Part shown: positions 1-7,636 of the stretch, piece after piece
Numbering within the stretch: position 1 is the stretch's first letter
Layout of the letters: the number at the start of each line of letters is the position of its first letter
Assembly (NCBI GenBank): GCA_039179965.1
Contig: JBCDEC010000122.1
Location: forward strand, 1-13,827
Length of the DNA stretch: 13,827 nt
Direction: 5' to 3'
Source of the DNA: Marinibacterium sp039179965
GTDB lineage: Bacteria; Pseudomonadota; Alphaproteobacteria; Rhodobacterales; Rhodobacteraceae
Translations under genes and position numbers: made by a program
Notes under the pieces: model-generated
Told to the model about the DNA's origin: nothing
The model's database searches: none
What the model saw: the letters and a program-made list of their open reading frames with translations, nothing else

Positions 1-17
1 CCCCGGACAAACCGGGG
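1..17 (-). terminator. Possible terminator hairpin downstream of the secretion operon
   Basis: CCCCGG and CCGGGG form a perfect 6-bp stem around a 5-base loop. On the minus strand it lies about 205 bases past the stop of the HlyD-type gene, so it could end the secretion operon. The bases that would show a T-run on that strand fall outside the window, so this is a weak call. A second small hairpin (GGCG-TGTA-CGCC, 36-47) lies between it and the gene. Confidence 0.25.
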
Positions 18-222
18 CACTGTCGGCCACACCATGGCGTGTACGCCCATGTGTCGTTCCTGCCTTGCCTCATGACCATCCGTGGCACCCTCGTTGCGGG
101 GCACCTTCGGATCGTTCGGTCATGACCATAGCAGGGTTTTGCGCCCAAACCGCATATCCATACACTGCCGGACGCCAATCAAGGACGGCCTGTTGCCGCG
201 GTGTCACGTCCCGCAATCCGCC

Positions 223-1539
223 CTATTCGCGGAAAGCGCGGGCGAAAAAGGCGGTGAAAGGTTCGGCCAGATAGGCCAGCGCGGTCCGGTCCCGGGTGCG
301 GATATAGGCCTCGACGGGCATGCCCGGCACCAGTTCTTCGTCGGCACTCAGGCTGGCCGCGACCTCGGGGGACGGGCGGATATCCACTGCGTAATAGCTG
401 GCTCCGGTCGTCTGGTCGGTGATGGCATCGGCCGAGATGCGCAGCACCTTGCCGGGGCTGGGTTCACGGCCATTCTGGTTGAAGGCAACGAACCGCAGGG
501 CGACATCCTGGCCGATATGGACGTCGGCGACGTCGATCGCCTCGACCCGGGCAGACACGATCAGCGGCTGATCCTGCGGCACGATGTACATGACCGGCTC
601 GGCCGGCTGCACCACCGCCTGTTCGGCAAAGATCTGGGATTCGTAGAAGATGCCGCTGACCGGCGCGCGCAGGTCCATGCGCGACAGCCTGTCGATCAGC
701 TCGATCCGGCGCTCGTCCAGTTCGATCTCGTTGAACTGCAATTCCCGTTCGGCGCTTGTCGCCTCTTCGCGGCGGACGGTCCACAGCCGCAGGCGCTCGA
801 TCTCGTTGGCGGTGATGGCCCCCTTCTGGCCCGAAATCTCGGCCTTGAGCCGCCCGGTCTCGCCCTCGATCCCGGCCAGTTCACGTTCCAGCGCCAGCAC
901 GGACGAGGCCGGGGCCAGCCCGCCGTCCAGCAGCTTGCGCTTGCTGGCCAGCTCGCGCGTGACCAGACCCGTCTGCCGGTCCAGCGCGTCGAGCTGGGCC
1001 TCGATGCCTTCGATGCGGCTGGCGATCTGTTCGTTCTGTTCGTCCAGAAGCCCGCTTTGCTGTTGCAGCGCCTCGAGGCGGGCGGCAAAAAGCGTCGCCT
1101 CGCCCTCGATCAGGCCCCTGGTTTCGGGATCGGTGGCCGCCAGTTCCACAAGGTCGGGGGGAAAGATGACCTGTTCCGCGTCGCTGCGTTCGGCGATCAG
1201 ACGGGCCCGGCGCGCGGCCAGCCCGCGCAGGCGGCCCTCGGCGATGGTCAGTTCCGATTGCAGCCGACGCCCGTCCAGCCGCAAAAGCACATCACCGGCG
1301 TCGACCCGATCCCCGTCACGCACCATGATGTCGCGGACCACGCCGCCATCGGGATGCTGGATGACCTGGCGGTTGGATTCGACCTTGACGCTGGCCGACG
1401 CGATCACGGCCCCCGACAGCGTGGTGCCCACGCTCCATCCGCCCACGCCACCGACAAGCATTACCATGGCAAGCACCCCGATGGTCAGGGGCAGCCGCGC
1501 AGGCCAGGCCGGCAAGGTCCTGTCGTGACGCTCAGCCAT
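223..1539 (-). CDS. HlyD-family type I secretion periplasmic adaptor (membrane fusion protein)
   Basis: This is the adaptor subunit of a type I secretion system, which links the inner-membrane ABC exporter to an outer-membrane TolC-type channel. The 438 residues show a short cytoplasmic N-terminus, one membrane helix at about 15-38, a lipoyl/barrel-sandwich start near 58-92 (QHPDGGVVRDIMVRDGDRV, then LLRLDG), a long charged coiled-coil region at about 93-285, the returning half (LRAPVSGIFYE, 290-300) and the family C-terminal signature PGMPVEAYI (405-413) followed by the characteristic YLAEPFTAFFARAFRE tail. Length is normal for the PrtE/HlyD group. The ATG overlaps the end of the ABC transporter gene by 8 bases, so translation is probably coupled and the two proteins form one exporter. 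No TolC homologue is present in the window; it may be encoded elsewhere. The family is secure; the cargo is inferred. Confidence 0.95.
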   Translation of the reverse strand: MAERHDRTLPAWPARLPLTIGVLAMVMLVGGVGGWSVGTTLSGAVIASASVKVESNRQVIQHPDGGVVRDIMVRDGDRVDAGDVLLRLDGRRLQSELTIAEGRLRGLAARRARLIAERSDAEQVIFPPDLVELAATDPETRGLIEGEATLFAARLEALQQQSGLLDEQNEQIASRIEGIEAQLDALDRQTGLVTRELASKRKLLDGGLAPASSVLALERELAGIEGETGRLKAEISGQKGAITANEIERLRLWTVRREEATSAERELQFNEIELDERRIELIDRLSRMDLRAPVSGIFYESQIFAEQAVVQPAEPVMYIVPQDQPLIVSARVEAIDVADVHIGQDVALRFVAFNQNGREPSPGKVLRISADAITDQTTGASYYAVDIRPSPEVAASLSADEELVPGMPVEAYIRTRDRTALAYLAEPFTAFFARAFRE

Positions 1540-3289
1540 TGCGGCCCCCCGGCAGGCTGTGCAGCGTGCGTTGCACGGTATCCGCGTTCTTGAGCATTTT
1601 CCGCATCACGGTATCGCGCTCGCCAAAGGACGAGACGACGCCGTTTTCCAGAACCATCAGCAGGTCGCATTCGGCAATCGCGTTGGGGCGGTGGGTCATG
1701 ATGATCACCGCCCTGCCCCGCTCCTTGAAGTTGCGCACCGCCGCGTTCAACGCGTCCGAGCCGTCCGCATCCAGCGCCGAGTTCGGCTCGTCCAGGATCA
1801 ACAGTTGCGGATCGCCATACAGCGCCCGCGCCAGCGCGATCCGCTGGCACTGACCGCCCGACAGCGCCAGCGCGCTGGCTTTCAGTTCCGTGTCGTAGCC
1901 GTCCGGCAGGCGGGTGATGATGTCATGGGCATTGGCCGCCTTTGCCGCGCGCACCACAGCCGCCGAATCGGGCGTGTCTGCCATCCGGGCGATGTTCTGC
2001 GCGATCGTGCCCGAGAACAGCCGCACGTTCTGCGGCAGGTACCCGATATGATGGCCCAGCGTGTCGGGCCCGTACTGGTCAAGCGTGGGCCCACCCAGCC
2101 GGATTTCTCCGGCCGAGACCGGCCAATAGCCCAGAAGCACCCGGGCCAGGCTCGATTTTCCGGATCCGGACGGGCCGATGACCCCGATGGCCTGGCCCGG
2201 TTCCAGCTGGAAGTTGATGCCGCGCAGCACGGGCACCGTGCCGTTGGGTGGCAGGACGGTGACGTTCTTGGCGCGCAGTTGCGCCTCGGGCTGGGGCAAT
2301 TCCGTGCGCTGCGGGACCGGCGGGTTCCTGGACAGGAACGCGCCAAGCGTCCGCCATCCCGCCCGCGCCCGTTGCAGCACCGGCCAGCCGCCAAGCGCCT
2401 GTTCGATCGGTGCCAGAGCCCGACCCATCAGGATCGACCCGGCGATCATCGCACCGCCCGTCAGCTCGCCCTGCAGCGTGTAATAGGCACCAACGCCCAG
2501 CACCGCCGATTGCAGCAACAGCCGGAACGATTTTGTCACCGACGTGAAACTGCCGGTCCAGTCATTGGCGCCCAGAGAGCGCTTGAGCCCCTCGACACGG
2601 GTGCGGCGCCAGCGTTCGGTCATCGCCGGGCGCAGCCCTTGCGTCAGCACCACTTCCTCGCCCATCCGCGTTTCGCTGGCCATGTCGTGCGATTGCTGCG
2701 CGGCCAGTTGCGATATGCGCGTGCGCCGGGCGGTCAGCAGGTGGTTCGCCACCGCCAGCAGGACCAGCACAGCGCCCCCCAGCACCGCCAGCCAGCCGAT
2801 CATCGGGTGAAAGATGAACATCAGCACCAGGAACGCCGGGGTCCAGGGCAGATCCATTATCGTCATCAGGACCGGCGACATGAAAAGCTTTTGCAATGCG
2901 TCCAGATCGTGCAGCGCGCCCGCCGCCTCGGCCTGGTCCTGCGCGCCCTGCCCGCCCTTCAGACTGGCCTCGAAGACACGGGCGTCCAGCGCGCTTTGAA
3001 AGCGCGCGCCGACCCGTGCCATCATCCGGCCACGGGCATAATCGAACATCGCCATCAGCCCGAAGAGTCCCGCCACCAGCACCGACAGGGCAATCAGTGT
3101 CTCGACCGATTGCGAACTGAGCACACGGTCATAGATCTGCAGCATGTAGAACGGGCCGGTCAGCATCAGCAGGTTGGCGAAGACGCTGAAGGCAAAGATC
3201 CAGCCCAACAGCCCGTAACTGGGACGCAACGCCTTCCAGAGCTCGACCTTGCCGAGCGCCGGATTGGTTGGCGGGTTTTTCGATCTCAT
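1532..3289 (-). CDS. Type I secretion ABC transporter (permease and ATPase, PrtD type)
   Basis: This is the inner-membrane half-transporter that drives one-step export of a protein with a C-terminal signal. Of 585 residues, the first 300 or so form the membrane domain, with hydrophobic segments near 28-50, 62-82, 150-182 and 255-290. There is no N-terminal C39 peptidase-like domain, as is usual for PrtD-type exporters. The nucleotide-binding domain is complete: Walker A GPSGSGKS (372-379), Q-loop Q420, signature LSGGQ (476-480), Walker B LLILDE (496-501) and H-loop H533. The start ATG overlaps the stop of the upstream unknown gene as ATGA, and the stop overlaps the adaptor start by 8 bases, so all three genes are one transcriptional and probably translationally coupled unit. 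Family and role are clear; the substrate is not proven. The RTX-like protein at the right edge is a candidate. Confidence 0.96.
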   Translation of the reverse strand: MRSKNPPTNPALGKVELWKALRPSYGLLGWIFAFSVFANLLMLTGPFYMLQIYDRVLSSQSVETLIALSVLVAGLFGLMAMFDYARGRMMARVGARFQSALDARVFEASLKGGQGAQDQAEAAGALHDLDALQKLFMSPVLMTIMDLPWTPAFLVLMFIFHPMIGWLAVLGGAVLVLLAVANHLLTARRTRISQLAAQQSHDMASETRMGEEVVLTQGLRPAMTERWRRTRVEGLKRSLGANDWTGSFTSVTKSFRLLLQSAVLGVGAYYTLQGELTGGAMIAGSILMGRALAPIEQALGGWPVLQRARAGWRTLGAFLSRNPPVPQRTELPQPEAQLRAKNVTVLPPNGTVPVLRGINFQLEPGQAIGVIGPSGSGKSSLARVLLGYWPVSAGEIRLGGPTLDQYGPDTLGHHIGYLPQNVRLFSGTIAQNIARMADTPDSAAVVRAAKAANAHDIITRLPDGYDTELKASALALSGGQCQRIALARALYGDPQLLILDEPNSALDADGSDALNAAVRNFKERGRAVIIMTHRPNAIAECDLLMVLENGVVSSFGERDTVMRKMLKNADTVQRTLHSLPGGRNG

Positions 3290-4170
3290 CTGCGATCCGC
3301 TCCGAATTCGTGGAACCTGAATTCGTCTTCCCCGAATGCCTGGAGTGTATCGCTGGGCGGCACTGTGGCAACCTTTGGTCGGGCGGCCACGGCCCTTGCG
3401 CGTTTGAAGACGACCGGGTTGCCGGTGCCCGACACGTCGGGCCGGGCCGTGAACCAGCCCCCTGCAAGGGGCACGATCTGCACGGGTCTGCGCGCCGGTT
3501 CCGGTGTTTCGGCGGCATCACGCGCCTTGTCGTTCTGGCCGAATGCGTCGATGGCATGTGTCAGATCGGTGATCCGGGGCATGACGGTCCGGACCTCGTG
3601 GCCGCACACCTCGGCCATGTGGTGCGGTGCGGTCCCGCGCGCAAACAGCATCTCCTGGCCCGCGATCCCGCCCAGTCCGTCCGGCCCCAGCAGGAACGGC
3701 GTCCACGTACCGCGCCGGATGCGCCACCCGCCGAACACGGCAACCCGATCCCGCCGCCGTCCGGCAAACGCAAAAACAGGTGTGTTCTGAAACAGCAGGC
3801 CGCTGTCTTCGCCGAGCCGGGCGAGGAACCGTTCGATATGCGATCTGGCCTTGGCCAGCCCCGGGCAATTCGCATCATCCGGCATCGTCACGGCCGTATA
3901 GCCGAAAGCGGCCTCTTCCCGGTCGCCATCGCGCAGCACGAAACAGCATTGCAGCGGTGCGTGGTGTTCCATCCTGTGGCGCGGCAACGTCGGAAGCTGC
4001 CAACCCAGCGCGCTCAGAAATTGCGCATACGCCCGGGTCGCAAACACATCGCGCACCTCGGGCGTGCGCAGTGGACCCGGCGTACGGATCCCGCCTGTGG
4101 CGGGTGCAGCCGTTGCGTTTGCATCGGGTGAACGCGCCGCCATCCTTGCGGACACAAATTGTTGCGCCAT
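3286..4170 (-). CDS. Unrecognised soluble protein, first gene of the type I secretion operon
   Basis: I do not recognise this 294-residue protein. It has no signal peptide, no membrane helix and no repeats. The first 35 residues are Ala/Pro/Thr-rich and look disordered, a folded core probably spans about 38-215, and the tail after 215 is again Pro/Ala/Arg-rich. Noticeable core segments are LGWQLPTLPRHRMEHH (55-70), FGYTAVTMPDD (89-99), VFGGWRIRRGTW (145-156), and several His and Cys residues (H66, H69, H70, C75, C76, H183, H184, C189, H191). The reading frame stays open upstream to 4434, but I chose the ATG at 4168-4170 because AGAGG lies 9 bases ahead of it and the extension reads like non-coding DNA. 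The stop overlaps the ABC transporter start as ATGA, so the product is probably needed with the exporter, for example as a substrate-modifying or accessory factor. That role is inference. Confidence 0.8.
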   Translation of the reverse strand: MAQQFVSARMAARSPDANATAAPATGGIRTPGPLRTPEVRDVFATRAYAQFLSALGWQLPTLPRHRMEHHAPLQCCFVLRDGDREEAAFGYTAVTMPDDANCPGLAKARSHIERFLARLGEDSGLLFQNTPVFAFAGRRRDRVAVFGGWRIRRGTWTPFLLGPDGLGGIAGQEMLFARGTAPHHMAEVCGHEVRTVMPRITDLTHAIDAFGQNDKARDAAETPEPARRPVQIVPLAGGWFTARPDVSGTGNPVVFKRARAVAARPKVATVPPSDTLQAFGEDEFRFHEFGADRR

Positions 4171-4541
4171 TCCTGCGTGCCTCTTCTGCTCCGGGTTTCC
4201 TCCCCGGTTGTAGGCTCTAGCTTCTGCCATATTATGAACGAAAGCGCATACATTTATCGGCGCAGCCGCCGCGCATTGGCAAGAACAGGCCGAACCGGAT
4301 CGGTGCGGCGTGACATCTGCGCCGCAAGCCCCGGATTTCACACGCCATACGTCACCGCACAGGCGGTATTCCGCGACTCGTCGGGATTCGGCTTTGAGCA
4401 CAGGACAGGCGGTTTTATACCGAACCGGACGCAAACGATCCTTGCCGCTTTACAACGGTTTGTTAACGAAATCATATTCTACTTAAAGATGATGGAAAAT
4501 CATCACCTGCCACGAAAAGGCGAAGGGAGGGACGGTCGGAC
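4171..4541. promoter_or_regulatory. Divergent intergenic region between the secretion operon and the VanZ-side genes
   Basis: These 371 bases hold no convincing gene and must contain promoters in both directions. I could not settle clear -35/-10 pairs. Visible structure: ACAGGC occurs at 4285, 4359 and 4405, the last two within ACAGGCGGTATT and ACAGGCGGTTTT (11 of 12 identical); CCGAACCGGA is repeated at 4290-4299 and 4420-4429. Near the plus-strand gene, GATGAT (4488-4493) and ATCATC (4499-4504) form a 6-bp hairpin with a 5-base loop, in what would be its leader. An AT-rich patch (4459-4486) precedes it. Confidence 0.45.
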
Positions 4542-4757
4542 ATGATCATGGGCCTACTACTGGTTGGTTCGGTGCTGGGTGGCATCGCCGCTGCTTTTGC
4601 AGCGATCGTCGGACAACCGGTTGGTTCGGTGGCCCTTGTCTATCTTGCGACCGGCGTTTTCAGCATCCTCGCCATTTCCCTGGGCTGCGCATTCCGACCG
4701 CGAAGGTCATCAGCCAAAATCGCACAACACACGCGCGTCCCCCAGCCCAAGAACTGA
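4542..4757 (+). CDS. Small hydrophobic membrane protein, function unknown
   Basis: The 71-residue product has two likely membrane helices (about 2-22 and 27-48) joined by a short VGQPVG turn, then a basic, polar tail (RPRRSSAKIAQHTR). With the tail following helix 2, both termini would lie on the same side, probably the cytoplasm by the positive-inside rule. The strong Shine-Dalgarno GGGAGGG (4525-4531) sits 10 bases before the ATG at 4542; a second in-frame ATG at 4548 is possible. It is followed after 150 bases by the VanZ-like gene on the same strand, so they may be co-transcribed. I recognise no family. The good ribosome site and clean hydropathy make it a probable real gene, but it is short. 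Confidence 0.6.
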   Translation: MIMGLLLVGSVLGGIAAAFAAIVGQPVGSVALVYLATGVFSILAISLGCAFRPRRSSAKIAQHTRVPQPKN

Positions 4758-4907
4758 ACACTTACGCAACGCAACGATTTATGATCGGCCAGCATATCGC
4801 TTCATGCGATCTGCTGTACACGCGCCCTGTTCGCGCGGATGTCAATCCTGTATACGGCGCGACCATTCCCGGCACCCGCCCCCTGCCCCGCATTTCAAAG
4901 GACGATA

Positions 4908-5318
4908 ATGACTGCGCATTTATTCCGGCTTTCGGAAACCCGCCGCAAAAGGGTCGCCTATGCGCTGACGGCCTGCGTTGCTGTTGCGATCCTCGTGCTG
5001 GCGCTGATCCCGCTGCCAGCGGCCCCGTCCGTGCCCGGATCGGACAAGACGCACCATTTCATCGCCTTTGCCGCATTGGTGTGTCCCGTTGCGCTGATTT
5101 ACCCCCGCGCGCTGTGGTGGGCCCTGCCCCTGGCCGTATCAGAGGCTGGGCTGATCGAGATCGTACAGCCCTATGTGAACCGCATGCGCGAATGGGCCGA
5201 CTTCACCGCCGGAGTGAAGGGGGCACTGGCGGGAGCGGCCGCGGGGCTTGCGCTGCACTACGCCGCCCGCGCGACAACAACTAAAACAGTCTCTGACAGG
5301 TCAGGAAAAAGGCTCTAA
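4908..5318 (+). CDS. VanZ-like family membrane protein
   Basis: This 136-residue integral membrane protein has a basic N-terminus and about four hydrophobic segments (near 16-35, 46-62, 66-84 and 102-120). It carries the VanZ-like pattern: GSDKTHHFIAFAAL after the first helix, then a Glu-containing segment (SEAGLIEIVQPYVNRMREWADF), then a glycine-rich last helix. VanZ is named for low-level teicoplanin resistance, but in marine alphaproteobacteria such proteins are of unknown role and often sit near surface-polysaccharide genes. The frame is open from 4839, but the ATG at 4908 has AAGGA five to six bases upstream and starts where the conserved protein begins. It ends 7 bases before the first large palindrome and converges with parB. 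Family fairly secure; function unknown. Confidence 0.82.
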   Translation: MTAHLFRLSETRRKRVAYALTACVAVAILVLALIPLPAAPSVPGSDKTHHFIAFAALVCPVALIYPRALWWALPLAVSEAGLIEIVQPYVNRMREWADFTAGVKGALAGAAAGLALHYAARATTTKTVSDRSGKRL

Positions 5319-5325
5319 CACGGGC

Positions 5326-5347
5326 AAAGTTGCCAATTGGCAACTTT
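5326..5347. promoter_or_regulatory. Perfect 22-bp palindrome, candidate parS site 1 (or bidirectional terminator)
   Basis: The palindrome has half-site AAAGTTGCCAA and no spacer. Its core TTGCCAATTGGCAA (5330-5343) recurs exactly at 5420-5433. It lies between the convergent VanZ-like gene and parB, next to the partition genes. Its GTT...AAC ends resemble the general shape of alphaproteobacterial parS sites. It is followed by T-rich sequence on both strands, so folding as a 9-bp stem with an AATT loop and acting as a bidirectional terminator is a real alternative. Confidence 0.6.
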
Positions 5348-5419
5348 TCGGCACCTGCCGATACGAAGCAGAGTCAATTTCCTCCTAGGCTATTGAAAAT
5401 AAAAATTTTTTCTATGTTC

Positions 5420-5433
5420 TTGCCAATTGGCAA
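5420..5433. promoter_or_regulatory. 14-bp palindrome, candidate parS site 2
   Basis: This is an exact second copy of TTGCCAATTGGCAA, 90 bases from the first and 11 bases downstream of the parB stop on the minus strand. Identity is confined to the symmetric core, as expected for a protein-binding site rather than two unrelated terminators. The interval between the copies contains a strongly AT-rich tract (5394-5415). Confidence 0.6.
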
Positions 5434-5444
5434 TTTCGGCAATG

Positions 5445-6440
5445 TCACGCATCCCCGAACCGATCCGCCACAAACTGCGCCAGGGCCGTCTCGACCGCGC
5501 TGCGCGACAGGGTATCAGGCACTTCCAGAACCGTCTTTTTGCCGCTGCGCCGCGCGGTGATGCCGCCCTCGGCAGAGTCAGGGGAATAGCGCTTGGCAGC
5601 CGCCCTGACGGGCCGCGCCGGGGCCGCCGCAGCCTTGAGCCGGGCCAGCACCTGCGCAGGCTCCAGCGGCGCCCCCTGCCCTGCCCGCGCCGCGGCCTGA
5701 TCGCGCGCGATGGCCGCAGCCTCGACCAGTATCGCGGCGCGGTCCTGCGGCTTTGCCAGCAGCGGCTTCAGCGTGCGCGCATGCAGCTCCTTCAGGTCCC
5801 GGATCGAGGCAAAGGCACCAACCACCTCCTGCGGCAACCGCGCGAGACCCAGGTAGCGCGACAGCCAGCCCTCCGAGACCTCAAGCCGTGCCGCCATCGC
5901 CTTTTGCTTGCCGCCGTAATACAGCTCGATCGCCTGGGCATAGTCGCGGGCGCGCTCGTAGTCCGAAATGTCGTCGCGGTCACGGTTCTCGATATCGGCA
6001 AGGCGGAACGCCTCTTCGTCCGTCAGGTCGCGCACTTCGACCAGATAGCGGAATTGCGGATAGTTGTTGGCCCGAAGCCAGGACACGGCATAGTGCCGCC
6101 GCGCCCCGCAGATCACCTCGTATTGCTGCGCCTCGCCCTCAAGCCGCCGCACAATTGCGGGAAACTCCTGGCGACCCTGGGCACGGATGCCGTCGATCAG
6201 GTCGCGGCAGTTCTCTTCGGTCAGCAGGGCATATTCGCGGTTGTGCCGTTCCCACATCCGGCAGGCGTCGGGATCGACCCAGTGCAGCACCTTTTCCTCG
6301 CGTTCCCCGGCCATCCGTTCGCCGATGGAGGTCGAGCGTTTCAGGAACCGCGCGCCCGCCCGCGGGGCCGGGGCCGCATCGGCGCTGTCGATCCCCGACA
6401 GGACGTCGTCGAACACCGCATCGTGCTTCTTTCCGGTCAT
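5445..6440 (-). CDS. parB: ParB-family plasmid partition protein
   Basis: This is the centromere-binding partition protein; it loads at parS, spreads as a CTP-dependent clamp and is moved by ParA. The 331 residues have the family order: a Lys/Arg-rich N-terminal tail (1-50), a ParB/Srx nucleotide-binding domain with the arginine patch in ICGARRHYAVSWL (GARR, 112-115), the ENRDRDDIS segment (151-159), a helix-turn-helix at about 177-198 (KQKAMAARLEVSEGWLSRYLGL), and a C-terminal dimerisation region after an Ala/Pro/Arg-rich linker (about 245-300). The canonical GERR is GARR here. The ATG overlaps the parA stop as ATGA, so expression is coupled. Two identical palindromes just downstream of its stop are the best candidate binding sites. 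Family assignment is firm. Confidence 0.94.
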   Translation of the reverse strand: MTGKKHDAVFDDVLSGIDSADAAPAPRAGARFLKRSTSIGERMAGEREEKVLHWVDPDACRMWERHNREYALLTEENCRDLIDGIRAQGRQEFPAIVRRLEGEAQQYEVICGARRHYAVSWLRANNYPQFRYLVEVRDLTDEEAFRLADIENRDRDDISDYERARDYAQAIELYYGGKQKAMAARLEVSEGWLSRYLGLARLPQEVVGAFASIRDLKELHARTLKPLLAKPQDRAAILVEAAAIARDQAAARAGQGAPLEPAQVLARLKAAAAPARPVRAAAKRYSPDSAEGGITARRSGKKTVLEVPDTLSRSAVETALAQFVADRFGDA

Positions 6441-7636
6441 AGCAGACCCTCCTTTCTGAGCCGCGCATGATGGCTGGGCCAGGTCATGCGGATTAACGTT
6501 TCCACCTCGTGCCCCACCGCATCCAGATGCGCGCGGCAGCGCTTGTGCGTGGCGCTGCGGGTCGCGGGGCCGGTGATCTCGTAGACGGTGCGGAGTGCTG
6601 CCGTCGCATTGTCGATCTCGGCGCTGTCCTTCAGCACGGCCTGCATCAGGTCATGCGGAAACACCGCCTGCATCATTCGGTGAATGGCCTGGTGGGCCGA
6701 TTTCGTCTCGTTCATCTTGGTGACGAGGATCTTCACAAAGGCATAGTCGCGTTCGCCACCGGCGCGCGCCAGCTCCTCCAGCGTGGCGGTCATCATCCGC
6801 AGAAAATGCGCGGTCGAGCCGAAATCGATGTTGTTGGGCGGGGCAGGGACCAGCAGCGCATCGGCGGCCCGCAGCACCGACAGGGAAATCATGCCCAGGG
6901 CCGGGGGCGGGTCCATCAGGATGATGTCGAACTGGTCCCGGATCGTGGCGATCCCTTCGCGCAGCCGGTCCAGAACGAATGTGCTGTCGCGCGCCATGCG
7001 GGCGGCGAATTCATACTCGCTGTCATAAAGACCCAGGTTGGCCGGGATCAGCGCGATATTGGGCCAGTAGGTCGCCTGCAGCGCGTAGTGCAGGCTGGCG
7101 GGGCCGCCGTGGCGGAAAAAGGGATAGAGCGTGTCCTCTTCCTCCTCCACGTCCACATCCGGGTTCAGCCCAAAGATCGACGTGGTCGAGGCCTGGCTGT
7201 CGCAGTCGATGACGCAGACCCGGTAACCCCTGAGCGCGAAGTATTGCGCCAGATGACAGGTCAGGGTCGACTTGCCGACGCCGCCCTTGAAGCTTTGCAC
7301 CGCCAGCACCAGTGCTTGCTCGCCCTCAGCCCGGGCGGGCAGGGTGCCAAAGACCTCGCGCATATGATTGACCTCGGCGAGGGAGTATCCTTGGCGGCGC
7401 CCTGTGACCGGATCTTTCAGCGGTTCGGGCAGACGTCCGTCGCCCTCGGCATCACGGATCAGCTTTTCGCTGCGGCCCACCATTTCTGCCGCGGTGCGTA
7501 CGTTAAAGCGCAGTTCCAGCGTCTTGCGCGCGCCTTCTGAATACACCCGGTCGCGCAACCGCCCGATCACGGTTTCGGACCGGCTGGCCAGCGCCTCGAA
7601 ATCAGCCATGGTGACGGGGGACAACACGGGTGCCAT
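6437..7636 (-). CDS. parA: ParA-family partition ATPase with N-terminal DNA-binding domain
   Basis: This 399-residue Walker-type ATPase segregates the plasmid with ParB. The start at 7636 is chosen over an upstream ATG at 7672 because AGAGG lies 6 bases ahead of it and the upstream codon lacks a ribosome site. An N-terminal MerR-like helix-turn-helix lies at about 47-72 (RTAAEMVGRSEKLIRDAEGDG), with GYSLAEVNHMREVFG following. The deviant Walker A is KGGVGKST (117-124), the A' motif DCDSQAS (144-150) and Walker B ILMDPPP (239-245). The N-terminal domain and length place it with large type Ia ParA/RepA proteins that also repress their own promoter, and inverted repeats upstream (7711-7737, 7826-7840) could be the operator; that is inference. 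No repC follows parB, so this is not a repABC operon. Confidence 0.95.
   Translation of the reverse strand: MAPVLSPVTMADFEALASRSETVIGRLRDRVYSEGARKTLELRFNVRTAAEMVGRSEKLIRDAEGDGRLPEPLKDPVTGRRQGYSLAEVNHMREVFGTLPARAEGEQALVLAVQSFKGGVGKSTLTCHLAQYFALRGYRVCVIDCDSQASTTSIFGLNPDVDVEEEEDTLYPFFRHGGPASLHYALQATYWPNIALIPANLGLYDSEYEFAARMARDSTFVLDRLREGIATIRDQFDIILMDPPPALGMISLSVLRAADALLVPAPPNNIDFGSTAHFLRMMTATLEELARAGGERDYAFVKILVTKMNETKSAHQAIHRMMQAVFPHDLMQAVLKDSAEIDNATAALRTVYEITGPATRSATHKRCRAHLDAVGHEVETLIRMTWPSHHARLRKEGLL

Noticed and set aside
70..129. TCATGACCAT direct repeat at 70-79 and 120-129
   Set aside because: Only two short copies with no further structure beyond a 10-bp palindrome at 118-127; could be chance.
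82..3790. Long open frames on the plus strand across the secretion operon
   Set aside because: They are antisense to well-recognised HlyD and ABC transporter genes. Their Gln/Arg/His/Pro-rich translations show no domain and are a normal effect of high-GC codon bias.
3286..4170. Reading the first secretion-operon gene as an HlyC-type toxin-activating acyltransferase
   Set aside because: A local LGW...LPRHR stretch recalls the HlyC region around its catalytic His, but spacing and the later conserved motifs do not match and the protein is much longer. I kept it as unknown.
4171..4434. N-terminal extension of the unknown secretion-operon gene up to 4434
   Set aside because: The extension is Cys/Arg-rich with no conserved character and no ribosome site, while 4170 has one.
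4463..4486. CtrA-like TTAA pair in the promoter region
   Set aside because: The gap between the TTAA elements is 16 bases rather than 7, so it does not fit the known site.
5445..7636. A repABC operon
   Set aside because: parA and parB are present but no repC follows parB; the initiator is divergent, iteron-type and separate.
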